DNA of 64,000 bases from Yarrowia lipolytica (taxonomy: Eukaryota > Ascomycota > Dipodascomycetes > Dipodascales), in assembly GCF_001761485.1 (NCBI RefSeq), contig NC_090772.1, forward strand, positions 1,548,501 through 1,612,500, in the 5' to 3' direction. The number at the start of each line of letters is the position of its first letter. Position 1 is the stretch's first letter. The position numbers and the translations under genes are program-made. Of the stretch, positions 9,202-19,929 are shown piece after piece. Under the pieces are notes generated by a model. It was not told where the DNA came from. It searched no databases and saw only the letters and a program-made list of their open reading frames with translations.

Positions 9202-12200
9202 TTACAGAAGAGCAGCGAACAGGGGAAGAGCAGCGAAGCCACCGACAACCAGCTTAGAGGCTCCATTGGCCTGGGCAGGGTGGTCAGCAGATCCAGTGGC
9301 CTGGGGAGACTGAGGGATATCAGAAGGTCCGGCAGTGCTGTCAACTCTGAGGGTGGACTGGGGCTTGGAATCAACGCCGTTGCTTGCTCCAGAGTCTGAT
9401 CCATTGGAATTGTTTCCATCAGATCCGTTACCGTTTCCGTCAGAGCCGTTACCGTTGGAACCATCAGAGCCGTTGCCGTTGGAACCGTCAGAGCCGTTGC
9501 TGTTGGAACCGTCAGAGCCGTTGCCGTTGGAACCGTCAGAGCCGTTGCCGTTGGAACCGTCAGAGCCGTTGCCGTTGGAACCGTCAGAGCCGTTGCCGTT
9601 GGAACCGTCAGAGCCGTTGCCGTTGGAACCGTCAGAGCCGTTGCCGTTGGAACCGTCAGATCCGTTGCCGTTGGAACCATCAGAGCCGTTGCCGTTGGAA
9701 CCGTCAGAGCCGTTGCCGTTTCCATCAGAGCCGTTGCCGTTGGAACCGTCAGAGCCGTTGCCGTTTCCATCAGAGCCGTTGCCGTTGTCGTCAGATCCGT
9801 TACCGTTGTCGTCAGATCCGTTGCCGTTGGAACCATCAGATCCGTTGCCGTTGGAACCATCAGAGCCGTTGCCGTTGGAACCATCAGAGCCGTTGCCGTT
9901 TCCATCAGAGCCGTTACCGTTGGAACCGTCAGATCCGTTGCCGTTGTCGTCAGATCCGTTACCGTTGGAACCGTCAGAGCCGTTACCGTTGGAACCGTCA
10001 GATCCGTTACCGTTGGAACCGTCAGATCCGTTACCGTTGGAACCGTCAGATCCGTTGCCGTTGGAACCGTCAGATCCGTTGCCGTTGGAACCGTCAGATC
10101 CGTTGCCGTTGGCACCGTCAGAGCCGTTGCCGTTTCCATCAGAGCCGTTGCTGTTGTCGTCAGATCCGTTACCGTTGTCGTCAGATCCGTTGCCGTTGCC
10201 GTTGTCGTCAGATCCGTTGCCGTTGTCGTCAGATCCGTTGCCGTTGGAACCATCAGAGCCGTTGCCGTTGGAACCATCAGAGCCGTTGCCGTTTCCATCA
10301 GAGCCGTTACCGTTGGAACCGTCAGATCCGTTGCCGTTGTCGTCAGATCCGTTGCCGTTGTCGTCAGATCCGTTGCCGTTGTCGTCAGATCCGTTGCCGT
10401 TTCCATCGGAACCATTGCCGTTACCGTCAGAATCGTTGCCGTTGTCAGATCCATCATTGTCAGAACCGTTACCGTTAGAACCGTCACCATTTCCATCATC
10501 ATTGTCGTCAGAACCGTTTCCGCTATCAGATCCATCATAACCGCCAGTAGAAGTGGCAGAGGGGGCAGTGACAGGTACGGACTGAGATCCCTTGTTATCG
10601 CCGGTAGTGGTGGCAGTAGAGACGTCTGTGTTTGTCTCTGTGTCCTTTTTCGTGGAAGTAACAGGGTCAACATCTGTGGAAGAGCCGGAGCCACCGGTTG
10701 AAATGGCAGGAACGCCGCCAGTAGTGGAGGCTCCAGAACCATCAGTGGAAGAGGCATCGGCTCCGCCAGTAGTGGAGGCTCCAGAACCATCAGTGGAAGA
10801 GGCATCGGCTCCGCCAGTGGAAGAGGCATCGGCTCCGCCAGTGGAAGAGGCATCGGCTCCGCCAGTGGAAGAGGCATCGGCTCCGCCAGTGGAAGAGGCA
10901 TCGGCTCCGCCAGTGGAAGAGGCGCCAGAGTCGCCAGTGGAAGAGGCATCGGCTCCGCCAGTGGAAGAGGCGCCAGAGTCGCCAGTGGAAGAGGCATCGG
11001 CTCCGCCAGTGGAAGAGGCATCGACTCCGCCAGTGGAAGAGGCATCGGCTCCGCCAGTGGAAGAGGCGCCAGAGTCGCCAGTGGAAGAGGCAGGGGCTCC
11101 GCCAGTAGTGGAGGCTCCAGAACCATCAGTGGAAGAGGCATCGGCTCCGCCAGTGGAAGAGGCATCGGCTCCGCCAGTGGAAGAGGCATCGGCTCCGCCA
11201 GTGGAAGAGGCATCGGCTCCGCCAGTGGAAGAGGCATCGGCTCCGCCAGTGGAAGAGGCGCCAGAGTCGCCAGTGGAAGAGGCATCGGCTCCGCCAGTGG
11301 AAGAGGCAGGGGCTCCGCCAGTGGAAGAGGCATCGGCTCCGCCAGTGGAAGAGGCAGGGGCTCCGCCAGTGGAAGAGGCATCGGCTCCGCCAGTGGAAGA
11401 GGCAGGGGCTCCGCCAGTGGAAGAGGCATCGGCTCCGCCAGTGGAAGAGGCAGGGGCTCCGCCAGTGGAAGAGGCAGGGGCTCCGCCAGTGGTGGAGGCG
11501 CCAGAGCCATCAGTGGAAGAGGCATCGGCTCCGCCAGTGGAAGAGGCATCGGCTCCGCCAGTGGTGGAGGCACCAGAGCCATCAGTGGAAGAGGCATCGG
11601 CTCCGCCAGTGGTGGAGGCGCCAGGGCCGTCAGTGGAAGAGGCATCGGCTCCGCCAGTGGTGGAGGCACCAGAGCCATCAGTGGAAGAGGCATCGGCTCC
11701 GCCAGTGGAAGAGGCATCGGCTCCGCCAGTGGAAGAGGCGCCAGAGTCGCCAGTGGAAGAGGCAGGGGCTCCGCCAGTAGTGGAGGCTCCAGAACCATCA
11801 GTGGTGGAGGCATCGGCTCCGCCAGTGGTGGAGGCGCCAGAGCCATCAGTGGAAGAGGCATCGGCTCCGCCAGTGGAAGAGGCATCGACTCCGCCAGTGG
11901 AAGAGGCGCCAGAGTCGCCAGTGGAAGAGGCATCGGCTGTAGATGAAGCAGGAACAGGAGAAGAGTCGGTCTGATAGTCCTGAGTGGATGAAGTCACAGG
12001 AATCATAGAGGTAGCCTCCGAAATGGCAGGAGCGGTGGAAGCAGGAGCGGGACTGATGACGACTGTAACAGTGACATTAGGATCGTTGATAACAATCTTT
12101 GCGTTAAGAGCGTTCTCAGCATGACGAGCAATGGTCTGGGCCATGTACATGTTGAAGACAGTTCGTCGGGAGACCTTCAAGTCCTCGGCAGTGTAAGGCT

Positions 12201-12576
12201 GGGCGGCCTTGCCAACCACCCACTTGATGGCGTAAATTGGAAGTGTAGGGTTGACGGCAGAATACCAATCTCTTCCACTCTCGGCGGAGTATTGCAGCAC
12301 CAACTGAAGGCCTGCCACGAGCTCATCGTGAGTGGGGGGGATTGAGAGATCCCGGCTGTTGACAAAGGGGACATCAAGACCCATCTTCAGGGCAAGGGCG
12401 CCAGCATTAGTGACAATGTTGGCGGCGGCCAGGCCCGGAATGATTTTGGCGTAGGCCCAAAAGATATGGTTGGTCTCAGGAGTCTTGAGGTATTCCAGCT
12501 GGGAGGGGTCCTCGGTGACGACGAGGCCAAGGGCCCATCCAAGCATGGTGGCGAGCGCGAGGACTGAGAACTTCAT
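9202..12576 (-). CDS. large GPI-anchored, repeat-rich cell-surface protein (adhesin-like)
   Basis: A single exon of 1,124 residues. The N-terminus MKFSVLALATMLGWALGLV is a classical signal peptide, and the C-terminus ends with NGASKLVVGGFAALPLFAALL, a GPI-attachment signal. Between them lie a non-repetitive domain of about 150 residues (family not recognised), a Ser/Thr array built on ADASSTGG / GASSTGG / GAPASSTGG (coded by about 10,700-11,970), a short Thr/Ser linker, and an Asn/Gly/Ser/Asp array built on SDGSNGNG (about 9,400-10,450). The second array holds about 45 Asn-Gly-Ser sequons, so very dense N-glycosylation is possible; the first is a likely O-mannosylation stalk. A TATATAA sequence on the minus strand lies about 65 bp upstream of the ATG. 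Role inferred: cell-wall mannoprotein or adhesin. The DNA repeat keeps several other frames open, but those are shadows. Confidence 0.88.
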   Translation of the reverse strand: MKFSVLALATMLGWALGLVVTEDPSQLEYLKTPETNHIFWAYAKIIPGLAAANIVTNAGALALKMGLDVPFVNSRDLSIPPTHDELVAGLQLVLQYSAESGRDWYSAVNPTLPIYAIKWVVGKAAQPYTAEDLKVSRRTVFNMYMAQTIARHAENALNAKIVINDPNVTVTVVISPAPASTAPAISEATSMIPVTSSTQDYQTDSSPVPASSTADASSTGDSGASSTGGVDASSTGGADASSTDGSGASTTGGADASTTDGSGASTTGGAPASSTGDSGASSTGGADASSTGGADASSTDGSGASTTGGADASSTDGPGASTTGGADASSTDGSGASTTGGADASSTGGADASSTDGSGASTTGGAPASSTGGAPASSTGGADASSTGGAPASSTGGADASSTGGAPASSTGGADASSTGGAPASSTGGADASSTGDSGASSTGGADASSTGGADASSTGGADASSTGGADASSTGGADASSTDGSGASTTGGAPASSTGDSGASSTGGADASSTGGVDASSTGGADASSTGDSGASSTGGADASSTGDSGASSTGGADASSTGGADASSTGGADASSTGGADASSTGGADASSTDGSGASTTGGADASSTDGSGASTTGGVPAISTGGSGSSTDVDPVTSTKKDTETNTDVSTATTTGDNKGSQSVPVTAPSATSTGGYDGSDSGNGSDDNDDGNGDGSNGNGSDNDGSDNGNDSDGNGNGSDGNGNGSDDNGNGSDDNGNGSDDNGNGSDGSNGNGSDGNGNGSDGSNGNGSDGSNGNGSDDNGNGSDDNGNGNGSDDNGNGSDDNSNGSDGNGNGSDGANGNGSDGSNGNGSDGSNGNGSDGSNGNGSDGSNGNGSDGSNGNGSDGSNGNGSDDNGNGSDGSNGNGSDGNGNGSDGSNGNGSDGSNGNGSDGSNGNGSDDNGNGSDDNGNGSDGNGNGSDGSNGNGSDGNGNGSDGSNGNGSDGSNGNGSDGSNGNGSDGSNGNGSDGSNGNGSDGSNGNGSDGSNGNGSDGSNGNGSDGSNSNGSDGSNGNGSDGSNGNGSDGNGNGSDGNNSNGSDSGASNGVDSKPQSTLRVDSTAGPSDIPQSPQATGSADHPAQANGASKLVVGGFAALPLFAALL
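9400..10450 (-). repeat. coding minisatellite, 18-24 bp units, Asn-Gly-Ser array
   Basis: Tandem units of the form CCGTTGCCGTTGGAACCGTC (plus-strand view) and shorter variants lacking the GGAACC codons occur about 45 times, all multiples of three. Sub-variants alternate between GSDGSNGN, GSDGNGN and GSDDNGN, and blocks of identical copies suggest recent slippage or unequal exchange. Confidence 0.9.
10700..11970 (-). repeat. coding minisatellite, 24-27 bp units, Ser/Thr array
   Basis: Tandem units of the form GGCTCCGCCAGTGGAAGAGG (plus-strand view) encode ADASSTGG, GAPASSTGG, GDSGASSTGG and DGSGASTTGG variants, more than 40 units. The unit length in codons keeps the frame. Several higher-order blocks recur (for example the 'caggggctccgcc / catcggctccgcc' alternation at 11,300-11,470). 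Confidence 0.9.
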
Positions 12577-15500
12577 AACGAAAGACTAGGGTGGGGTGAG
12601 GATGTTGATTCTGAACTGCAGAGAAGGGATGGCATGTGTTTATATAGACGGGAGCGAGACCCCTGCTATCTTGTGGGAATTTCCAACGTGCACCAGTTCC
12701 ATTCTTGGAATGTGCGCGCAAGTAAGTTGGTAAAAGATTTCCGAAGCGGGAAGCGGCTGAAGCCGGCAACCCCTGTACGTTCCTGTACTGTGCCAGGCTG
12801 TATCTTTGTCTTCACGAGCGTTTGACAACGGCGCGCGCGCTCGTATTGTCCGTCATGTCAAATGTATGTGTTTAACAAGGATATATATCCAGACGTGTTT
12901 CGGTTGAACATATTTTGGTATGATAGACTCGAGGTACCAACCACTAGGCGGACTTCTTTCACCAAACAGCTCACGTTCGAAGGAAGTTATCTTGGTACTG
13001 TATACAAGATATCGCGCAATCTCTCACGGTCCGCAGACGTACAGTACTCCTGAAAGAAGGAAATTCAGCTCAGCATTGTGAGCAAATGCGCGGCACGCCG
13101 TACATCTCGGCGGCGTACATGCGGGTCGACTTTGGGGGGTCTCAGGGGTATTCATGACGGAACCAGGAACAGATGATGACAACAACATCATTTTCCCGTG
13201 TTTCCTGGGGACGTTGTCGGTTAGTGTCGTTCCGCCGTGGTATTGACATCGAACCATGTAGACAAGTGTCGACAATCGTTCGACCTTCGAGAAATGTCTA
13301 GACGAGAAGCGGAAGCTCCCGCAGGGTACAAATGGCCTGCGTGAGAGCTGCAGGCATACGGACCGCCCTGCAGCGTGTATACGGGGCTTTACACACCGAT
13401 CTCCAAAGGGGTGCGTCACGGTGCAGGGTCCTGCAATATTTGCATCCAGTTAGTACTGTACTGAGGTCTTCAAATGGATGTGTTTTGGGGAGTTGTGGGA
13501 GTAGGAAAAGTGTTGGCGGCAGTTTTAACTGTCTTGTTCGTGTTGCTGGAGTTCACTCCGCGGTTGGTCGTCGGTTTTTGATTCTCTGTAGAAAGACCCC
13601 GACTCCGGGTCGACGATGTAGGGTTATATGCAGGCATCTACGGTGGTGGAGTACAAGTAGTGAAAAATAGTGTTCAGGATCAAAGATCCCAGGTACAGTA
13701 CGCCGTTTGGTCGGGTTCTTAGGGTTCTTATCTACCGGCGGCTGCGACCAGTAGGTGAAGGAAGATCCGGGGCGGCAGATTTGTTTTATTTTTAAAAAAT
13801 CAGACGCGTTGGAGTCGCAGTTCAATGTGGGATGATTTATTCCTGAAAGGTCAAGAAGGGATAATTTATTCCTGGAAGATCAAGATGCGATAATTTCTTC
13901 CTGAAAGATCAAGATTGGACAATTTTTACCTGAAAAGTTCAAGAACGGGGTCTTAGATCTGGTAGCATTCATACAGGGGTGTTTTTGTTCTTTTATTAAT
14001 CGTTGTCTCTTTTTCCTTGAGGGTCCCCTCGGACCTCTCGGACCCCCCTCGGACCCCTCGTGGGTTTCTTTCCATCCTGTTTTCAGTCGCCAGGGGATAG
14101 GAACTTTTTGCTCGTGTGAACCTACTCCACCCTAGTGCTCGCACTTACAGACTCTCTCTACTGAATGCATCTCTGCTGTTGCCTGTCAACTTAATGAGCC
14201 CTTCCTCTTGTCTCCATGCTGCCAAGCATTCTTCAGCGACTATTCTTTTCCAGCAGTTCGGCTTTTGATGGCAATTGGCAATTGTAGTAGTGCAACAGGG
14301 ACTTGAGTTGAAGACCTCCACTGTTCAATGATATCCGGCGTTCAACCGGAAGTTCAGTGGACGGGCGTTCAATGATAACCGACGTTAAAGCTGACGTTCA
14401 ATGGGCGGGCGTTCCACGCTCACGAACATTCAACTCTCACGAACAAAGCCCCGACATGTTCGTGTTCAAAAAGATCTCGCATAGCCAGGGAGAGGAAAGC
14501 CGAACTCTCTTGTTCCCGTGCGTCTTGTTGCAGCAGATGCCGTTAGGCTCCCGTATTCGTCTTAAATTGCTCATTTTGCCGGAAAAATATCAATCTAAAA
14601 GACACCAAACCGTTTCAACTCCTCGAAATTGTCCAAATAACTGCTATTTTCCTTCAATTTTGGTTTACTGGTGATCTGGGGAGACATTCCGGCTTTCACA
14701 GTCACACTGAGAGCGTCCGGTAAGATAACTACATGACTATAAAAAGCTATTTCATTCATCCGGAACTTCCGGAACTTATGGAAAGACTACAAAGAAGTAC
14801 TCCGATTCTAATTTGAGACACTTCCTTCAACATTTGTACGTGCGGTATCGTACTCATCGTATCTTGGAAACTTGCTTATGACAATTGATAGAGGTACAAC
14901 CAATAAAACAGCAGAATTATGAAGTTCAATGTCTATATTGTGTATTGACCCACTTATGAGCAAGTCACCTGGAATATCGCTGAGACTGCGGTTCCTAAAG
15001 GCCTCTTTTGGCTTTTCTTTATCTACATTCTAATGAGAATTGATATAGCGTCCTGTGAGCACAGGAAAACAACAGATAGAAAAGATATAAGTCATGTATC
15101 TTCAACTTTGGCGATTACTGGGGTACTTTTACCCCAGTTGAATCACTACACAGACTGAGCAACTACTGTCTGACTCTCTATGGGTTTATGTAGTACTGTA
15201 CTCAGTACTTGTTCTAAGCTGTATGTTACAAACAGATTTGCAATGGAGGACAATCCTAGAGATTTAATGCATTAGAGCCCTTGTATGATGGTACGGCACT
15301 CTTTAGATCAAGTCCTTGTACGTCTGAGTTCCGGATTGGGATTTCTCATGACAGAAACTTGTGCTGAACCAACCAACTCCTCAATGTTGAATAGATAATG
15401 GAAGATCTCTGGGACTTTTGTATTGTTATAGGCACTTCAGAATCATTCTCTATGAATATATAGATTACCTATACAACAACCTTCGCACCCCTTTTTACAT

Positions 15501-16369
15501 TTCTCGTTCTCCCATGAACCCTTCAGCTCAGACAAAGCAGCAGTACAGCCCACTCATTACGGCAACTCCTTGTGAATCTTGAATAATTCTCTCAAGTTTC
15601 CGAAAGCAGCTTTGAAAAAGGCAGAGTACTAGTTTATTGGCTGCAATGGGACTGCATTATGTGGAATAGGCAGGTCTATGGTTCTCAGTAACATTCCATA
15701 TCCCCCGATATCTTTCTTCGTCTCGTAAAACCATTCCATCTATATCAGCGAATAGCAACCCAATATATCTATGGCTTGTTGAAAAGCACCTTCTCAGACT
15801 GGCTCTTTCCTAAGCTGCTCTTTGTGATATCACAACTCAATCACAGCGTCTTGTAGTACAGTACTGATACCATTGACAGCCATCAGGGAAGTTGAGACTG
15901 TGTTGGTACTCCTACATTTTATTGTTCTCCAAAACAGCTTTCAAGGCATATAATTACTTGTTGAATGAGCGAGAGAACCAGTTTCACAACCCCACCTGAC
16001 TTGTGCGCGAAATACGCAACAAATTCTGTTATGAAAACTGTTGAAAGGCATAGCCACAAGCTGTAGACTTGAAATAAAAAAGTCGTTCTAACTATAGTTT
16101 CAGTATATTGAAACATTTTCCAGTACCTATGGAGAGAGATCCATATACATCTATATACTGAAACATTACTATCGCATTTCATAGATTCACCAAAACCTTA
16201 CATTACAACATAAATACGCATACCAGTGTCTATTAAAGCTCATATGATATAGAAACAGAACAGTTCTATCTTATTATTAACTCCACTTGCTTCTACAAAC
16301 CTCATTTCTGGCGCAATCACATTATCCCTTCTCTCGGCTTATTGGATCTCTCATCCATGGGCTTAATAA
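12577..16369. other. long gene-poor spacer
   Basis: 3.8 kb with only short, uncharacteristic frames. It contains the promoter of the surface-protein gene (12577-13050), several GTACTGTAC-type palindromes (near 13450, 15196, 15855) and the 29-bp repeat at 13831-13946. No gene is supported. Confidence 0.5.
13831..13946. repeat. 29-bp tandem repeat, four degenerate copies
   Basis: Copies begin at 13831, 13860, 13889 and 13918 with core GATAATTTATTCCTGAAAGA. Exact 29-bp spacing is kept while the copies have diverged by several substitutions each. Confidence 0.85.
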
Positions 16370-16440
16370 GCGCCGATGGTTTAGTGGTAAAATCCATCGT
16401 TGCCATCGATGGGCCCCCGGTTCGATTCCGGGTCGGCGCA
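16370..16440 (+). tRNA. tRNA-Gly (GCC)
   Basis: A 71-nt cloverleaf. The acceptor stem GCGCCGA pairs with TCGGCGC, the discriminator is A, the anticodon GCC sits at 16402-16404, and the T-arm stem CCCGG/CCGGG flanks the B-box GGTTCGATTCC at 16419-16429. There is no intron. No T-run follows the tRNA, and a 5S rRNA gene begins only about five bases later, so the tRNA promoter elements probably drive both (see the 5S entry). Confidence 0.96.
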
Positions 16441-16445
16441 GCCCT

Positions 16446-16564
16446 GGTTACGGCCATATCCTGGTGAAAATACGGCTTCCCGTTCGATCAGCCATAGTCA
16501 AGCACCAGAGAGCCCAGTTAGTATTGTAGTGGGAGACCATACGAGAATCCTGGGTGCTGTAATC
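16446..16564 (+). rRNA. 5S rRNA, fused downstream of tRNA-Gly
   Basis: About 119 nt beginning GGTTACGGCCATATCCTGG and ending GGGTGCTGTAATC, with the conserved internal CCCGTTCGATCAGCC and GTGGGAGACCATACGAGAAT. The ends pair as 5S helix I (GGTTAC with GTAATC, including one G-U pair). A five-T terminator follows at 16565-16569. The spacer to the upstream tRNA-Gly is GCCCT only. Dicistronic tRNA-5S genes transcribed from the tRNA promoter, independent of TFIIIA, are known in Yarrowia lipolytica, and this unit fits that arrangement. The exact 5' and 3' ends could shift by one or two bases. Confidence 0.93.
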
Positions 16565-16569
16565 TTTTT
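16565..16569 (+). terminator. RNA polymerase III terminator
   Basis: A run of five T residues immediately after the 5S rRNA 3' end. There is no comparable run between the tRNA and 5S parts. Confidence 0.85.
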
Positions 16570-18566
16570 GCCCCCCATGAGGTATCAGTGAGTTGGGGTT
16601 TTTGTACTTTTTGAAAGGTTCTTCAGCTTTTTATTGCAGCTATTCCACTGCTCAAGACGATTAGAAACAAACTCACGTTGAATCCAACGGCAGAAATATT
16701 GCTGACTAAGAAAGGAGTCCTACGTAGTTCCGAATGGCGGACACGGGAAACAAAATTCGCTATCTCGGCCTTGTTCTCCTATTGACTGTTTTCTTTGATC
16801 TGATAATATATCCCCCTTTTTCCCCGTGGGGAGTTGTCAGGTGGAAAAAAAAAACAAAAAAAAAGTGCTCGGGTCTGATAAGGTTTTGATAGTCGTATCC
16901 GCTTGAGTTTAGTTGTAGGTTAAAACTAATTTTTCGCCTGACAAAGTCACGATTTTCCAACCTCTCTCCTTGTATCATTTTTTCAACTTCTCTTCATCTT
17001 GCGTATTCAGATCAACAGATATCATCTTGTTTTGTCCCTCTTTCGACAAGATTGTCTTCTTCAATCGTGTATGCAGAGATCGACACTAATGCAAGGGAAA
17101 TATGTTATAGATTCTCAACCGATTTCAACGCGTCTTTGTCACCGTTAATTAAACACCTTTTTATTGCTTCTGTATTCGTAATCGACTTATTTCTCGGCTT
17201 TTGAAGAGGAATCAGTCGACAACGCCACAATCCTTCCATGCAGCTGTAGAGTCAGCCTACTCTCTTTTCTTCACGAGATGGAGCCATGACGGATAACATT
17301 TGGCAATTGGCTGTTGGTTCCGTCTCTCGAATAATGTAATAGGTGAAACTTCCTGTATATGTTGTCTTTTGGATGTGTCCACCTGTATTGTTCAGACAAT
17401 CTCCAGGGCCTTTGAAGATCTTGATCCTCATCGTATTTCTCCGAAAACATGCCATATCACATCATCTTTCTCGATCACGGTGAACTGGTAATTCTGAATC
17501 GATCGGTTGTTTCACGTTTTCAATTGATCAGCTATTCAGTCGGATATCCTGGTTTTTCATCTTGATACTCACTTGTTCTCAACTAAAACTCCAAATTATT
17601 TCACTCAAATCCCTAGTAACCCAACTAATTGAAGAAACTCTGAGTTCCACAATAATTTTGCAACTATCTCAATAGTACTCGATGTTTTGTTCTGTCACCA
17701 CCTAATACCGGCAGTACAATAATATCTAAAAGTGCTAGTAAGACATATCCCCATTCTCCAGCTGTTGAATGAGTCTCTGAATCTATCTCTTACAAGTTGA
17801 AAGCTTTGCACTACATAATGAGTCAAAAAAAATGAAGCTGAACCACCAAATGAAACAGCCAAACTCAACTAACAATGAATTTGGACAACGACACATCTCA
17901 CAGGTGTCAAAATCAACTAAACAACGCTCGTAAAGTCTCTTTCCTTTCTTGTCAACCCCCAATGAGATGCTGGCACGTTTAGCGGGTTAATAACTACTGG
18001 ATATTGTAATTAGTGTATCATTATGATTTTCCCGTGTTGTTACAATGTTCGTGAGTCTTCCTAAACAAAAGTGCGTCAGAAATACAACCTAGGAGCCCAA
18101 TTATGAAGAAAAAGTAGATTTTGGTGCTACGATCGTATTGTACGCTTCAAATAAATGTAGTCTGTGAATAAATAGTGTTATCCAACGCACCATAGGGATT
18201 ACGAAGTTGGGAATCAGGGAGTTGTTTCTGTGCCAAGTGTGGAAAAACGGAGATGAGAGATTGTTTGTGGATAGACGGCTATGCCTCTTGCTGTGTCCTC
18301 GACTTTTTGGATCAATAGCATATAACCAGATTTCATCTCCATAACCCATAATCTCCGACGCTTATCAATATCGTAGAATCTCTCAAATTTCCAGCTACCG
18401 ATCATGTTATTATTCTGTGCAGAATAGTAATAATTAATTCTTCAAGCTGATAAATGTGACTACCGTACAGTACAGTACTTTCACCTTTAGAAAGTCTGAG
18501 AAACTACAAAATACTCTTAGTTGTAGATTAGTCTGACTACAACACTTTACTTGTATATTTGTCTCC
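16570..18566. other. intergenic spacer
   Basis: 2 kb of AT-rich sequence with poly-A/T runs (for example near 16847-16864) and only short frames on both strands. Nothing recognisable was seen. A GTACAGTACAGTAC run lies at 18472-18480. Confidence 0.5.
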
Positions 18567-18908
18567 TCAGGAACAGCTTCCGCCTCCGTCTCCTCCTCCG
18601 CCTCCATCTCCACCGCACCCTCCGTCTCCTCCACCTCCAAAACCGCCGCCAGAATCATAGCTGTATCCAAAGTAACCTCCCCCTCCGCCTGCTCCAATGT
18701 ATCCTCCTTCAAAGGCCTTACCTCCGTAGTGGGTCCATCCTTCTCCCCGCGCTCTCTTGACGCGCCAGAATGGTTTTTTCCTAGGCGCTTCTTGCTTGGC
18801 GGTCTCAGTTTCCTTGACGTATAGTGTATCATCTGTAATCTGGCCCTCATCGGGTTTATTAGTGCTCAATTCGGTCTTGTTTTTTCGAGAGAAGCCGAGA
18901 ATTCCCAT
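18567..18908 (-). CDS. small glycine-rich protein, function unknown
   Basis: 113 residues from the ATG at 18908. It has a basic/polar first half (MGILGFSRKNKTEL; KKPFWRVKRARGEGW) and a second half of Gly with Tyr, Phe and Asp that ends GGGGGDGGGSCS. An in-frame ATG at 19004 would add 32 residues. However, a TATAAA on the minus strand lies at about 19011-19017, only some 10 bp from that ATG and about 105 bp from 18908, so the shorter start is favoured. The low-complexity tail with Cys residues (GGCGGDG, GGSCS) could be structural. No family was recognised. Confidence 0.55.
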   Translation of the reverse strand: MGILGFSRKNKTELSTNKPDEGQITDDTLYVKETETAKQEAPRKKPFWRVKRARGEGWTHYGGKAFEGGYIGAGGGGGYFGYSYDSGGGFGGGGDGGCGGDGGGGGDGGGSCS

Positions 18909-19010
18909 GTTTGCAAAGGAGTCTGTATCGGGGCGTCTGTTGATGCCAGTGTTGAGGAAGTGTCTGTCTGGTCTGTCTGTCTGGTCTGGTCTGTCCAAGT
19001 CCAAGTCACT

Positions 19011-19017
19011 TTATATC
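19011..19017 (-). promoter_or_regulatory. TATA box of the glycine-rich gene
   Basis: The minus strand reads GGATATAAAGTGAC here, about 105 bp upstream of the ATG at 18908. Its position helps choose that start over 19004. Confidence 0.5.
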
Positions 19018-19929
19018 CACGCGATGGGAGTCGGAAACTGCCTCCAGCCGTGATCGGTTGTACCATCTGACCTTCCTCCGAACGGCTCTCTGGAAGCGGC
19101 TAACAGGGTTTCGAAACGTGGAATCAAACGTGGGGTATCGGAGATCCAATCACGGGAGTTTCTTTCTTATCTGTGGGTACGGATATCTTAACTCCGGAGT
19201 TGCACCTATCTCAAGCGGCTGAATGCAGCTACTTCAGATAAATTAAATGCCCATATACCTCTCCTTTGTTGCAATATGATTATAAAAAACACTATTTCTT
19301 CTGCCCCAAAGAGTCGCCTCATGTTTCCTCCTGCTTCCGAACAAAATTGATCACTTCCGAAACGTCCACCGCTATAAATATGACGTCATGCCAACAAGTC
19401 AAAAAAGCTTGATCCAGTTGCCGGTTTTTAAGGTTTCGGCTGTGGGCCCAAATTATGCATCATGTCATCTGGTCTCTTCACGAACATCACCATGTCAAAG
19501 CTGTAAAATCTACTAGAAGACTGTGATTGAATATAAGGATCAATTATAGTACAAGTATGGAGTTCATTAGATAGGGTAAGTCAACCTTACAGGAGGTACA
19601 TACTACACCAGTACACATTTGAATGTACGCAGTCTGATATATGATACCACCAAGTACATACTTTTATAAGTACATACTGTACATACTGTACTTGTACGAT
19701 ATTCATCTCACTGGACGGGGTAGCCAACGGAACTCCATTGCGCGTTGAATTGAAGTTGTTAATTTCGTCGAGACGGGATATCATGACGAACCAGATTGTG
19801 GTGACCAGTTGGGTTGCGTATACTTGCTTGTACAGCAGTCAAGTAATGTCATTTGGGAAGGCACGAATGGCATTCTCCAGGTGTACATGAGTGATTAATG
19901 TAGTTGTTTTCCCTTCCTCATTGATACCT

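Noticed and set aside
9198-11933. A 911-codon minus-strand frame in the surface-protein region, plus long plus-strand frames at 9335-10540, 9384-10478 and 10592-11974
   Set aside because: The repeat units are multiples of three, so several frames stay open by chance. Only the frame 9202-12576 has a signal peptide, a GPI tail and a non-repetitive domain.
13332-13670. A 112-codon plus-strand frame in the spacer left of the tRNA-5S unit
   Set aside because: Arg/Cys-rich with no domain features and unsupported codon use; it is consistent with chance.
13831-13946. CRISPR-like array of 29-bp repeats
   Set aside because: The repeats are directly adjacent without spacers and the organism is a eukaryote; it is an ordinary minisatellite. 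The 8761-8838 repeat was rejected for the same reason.
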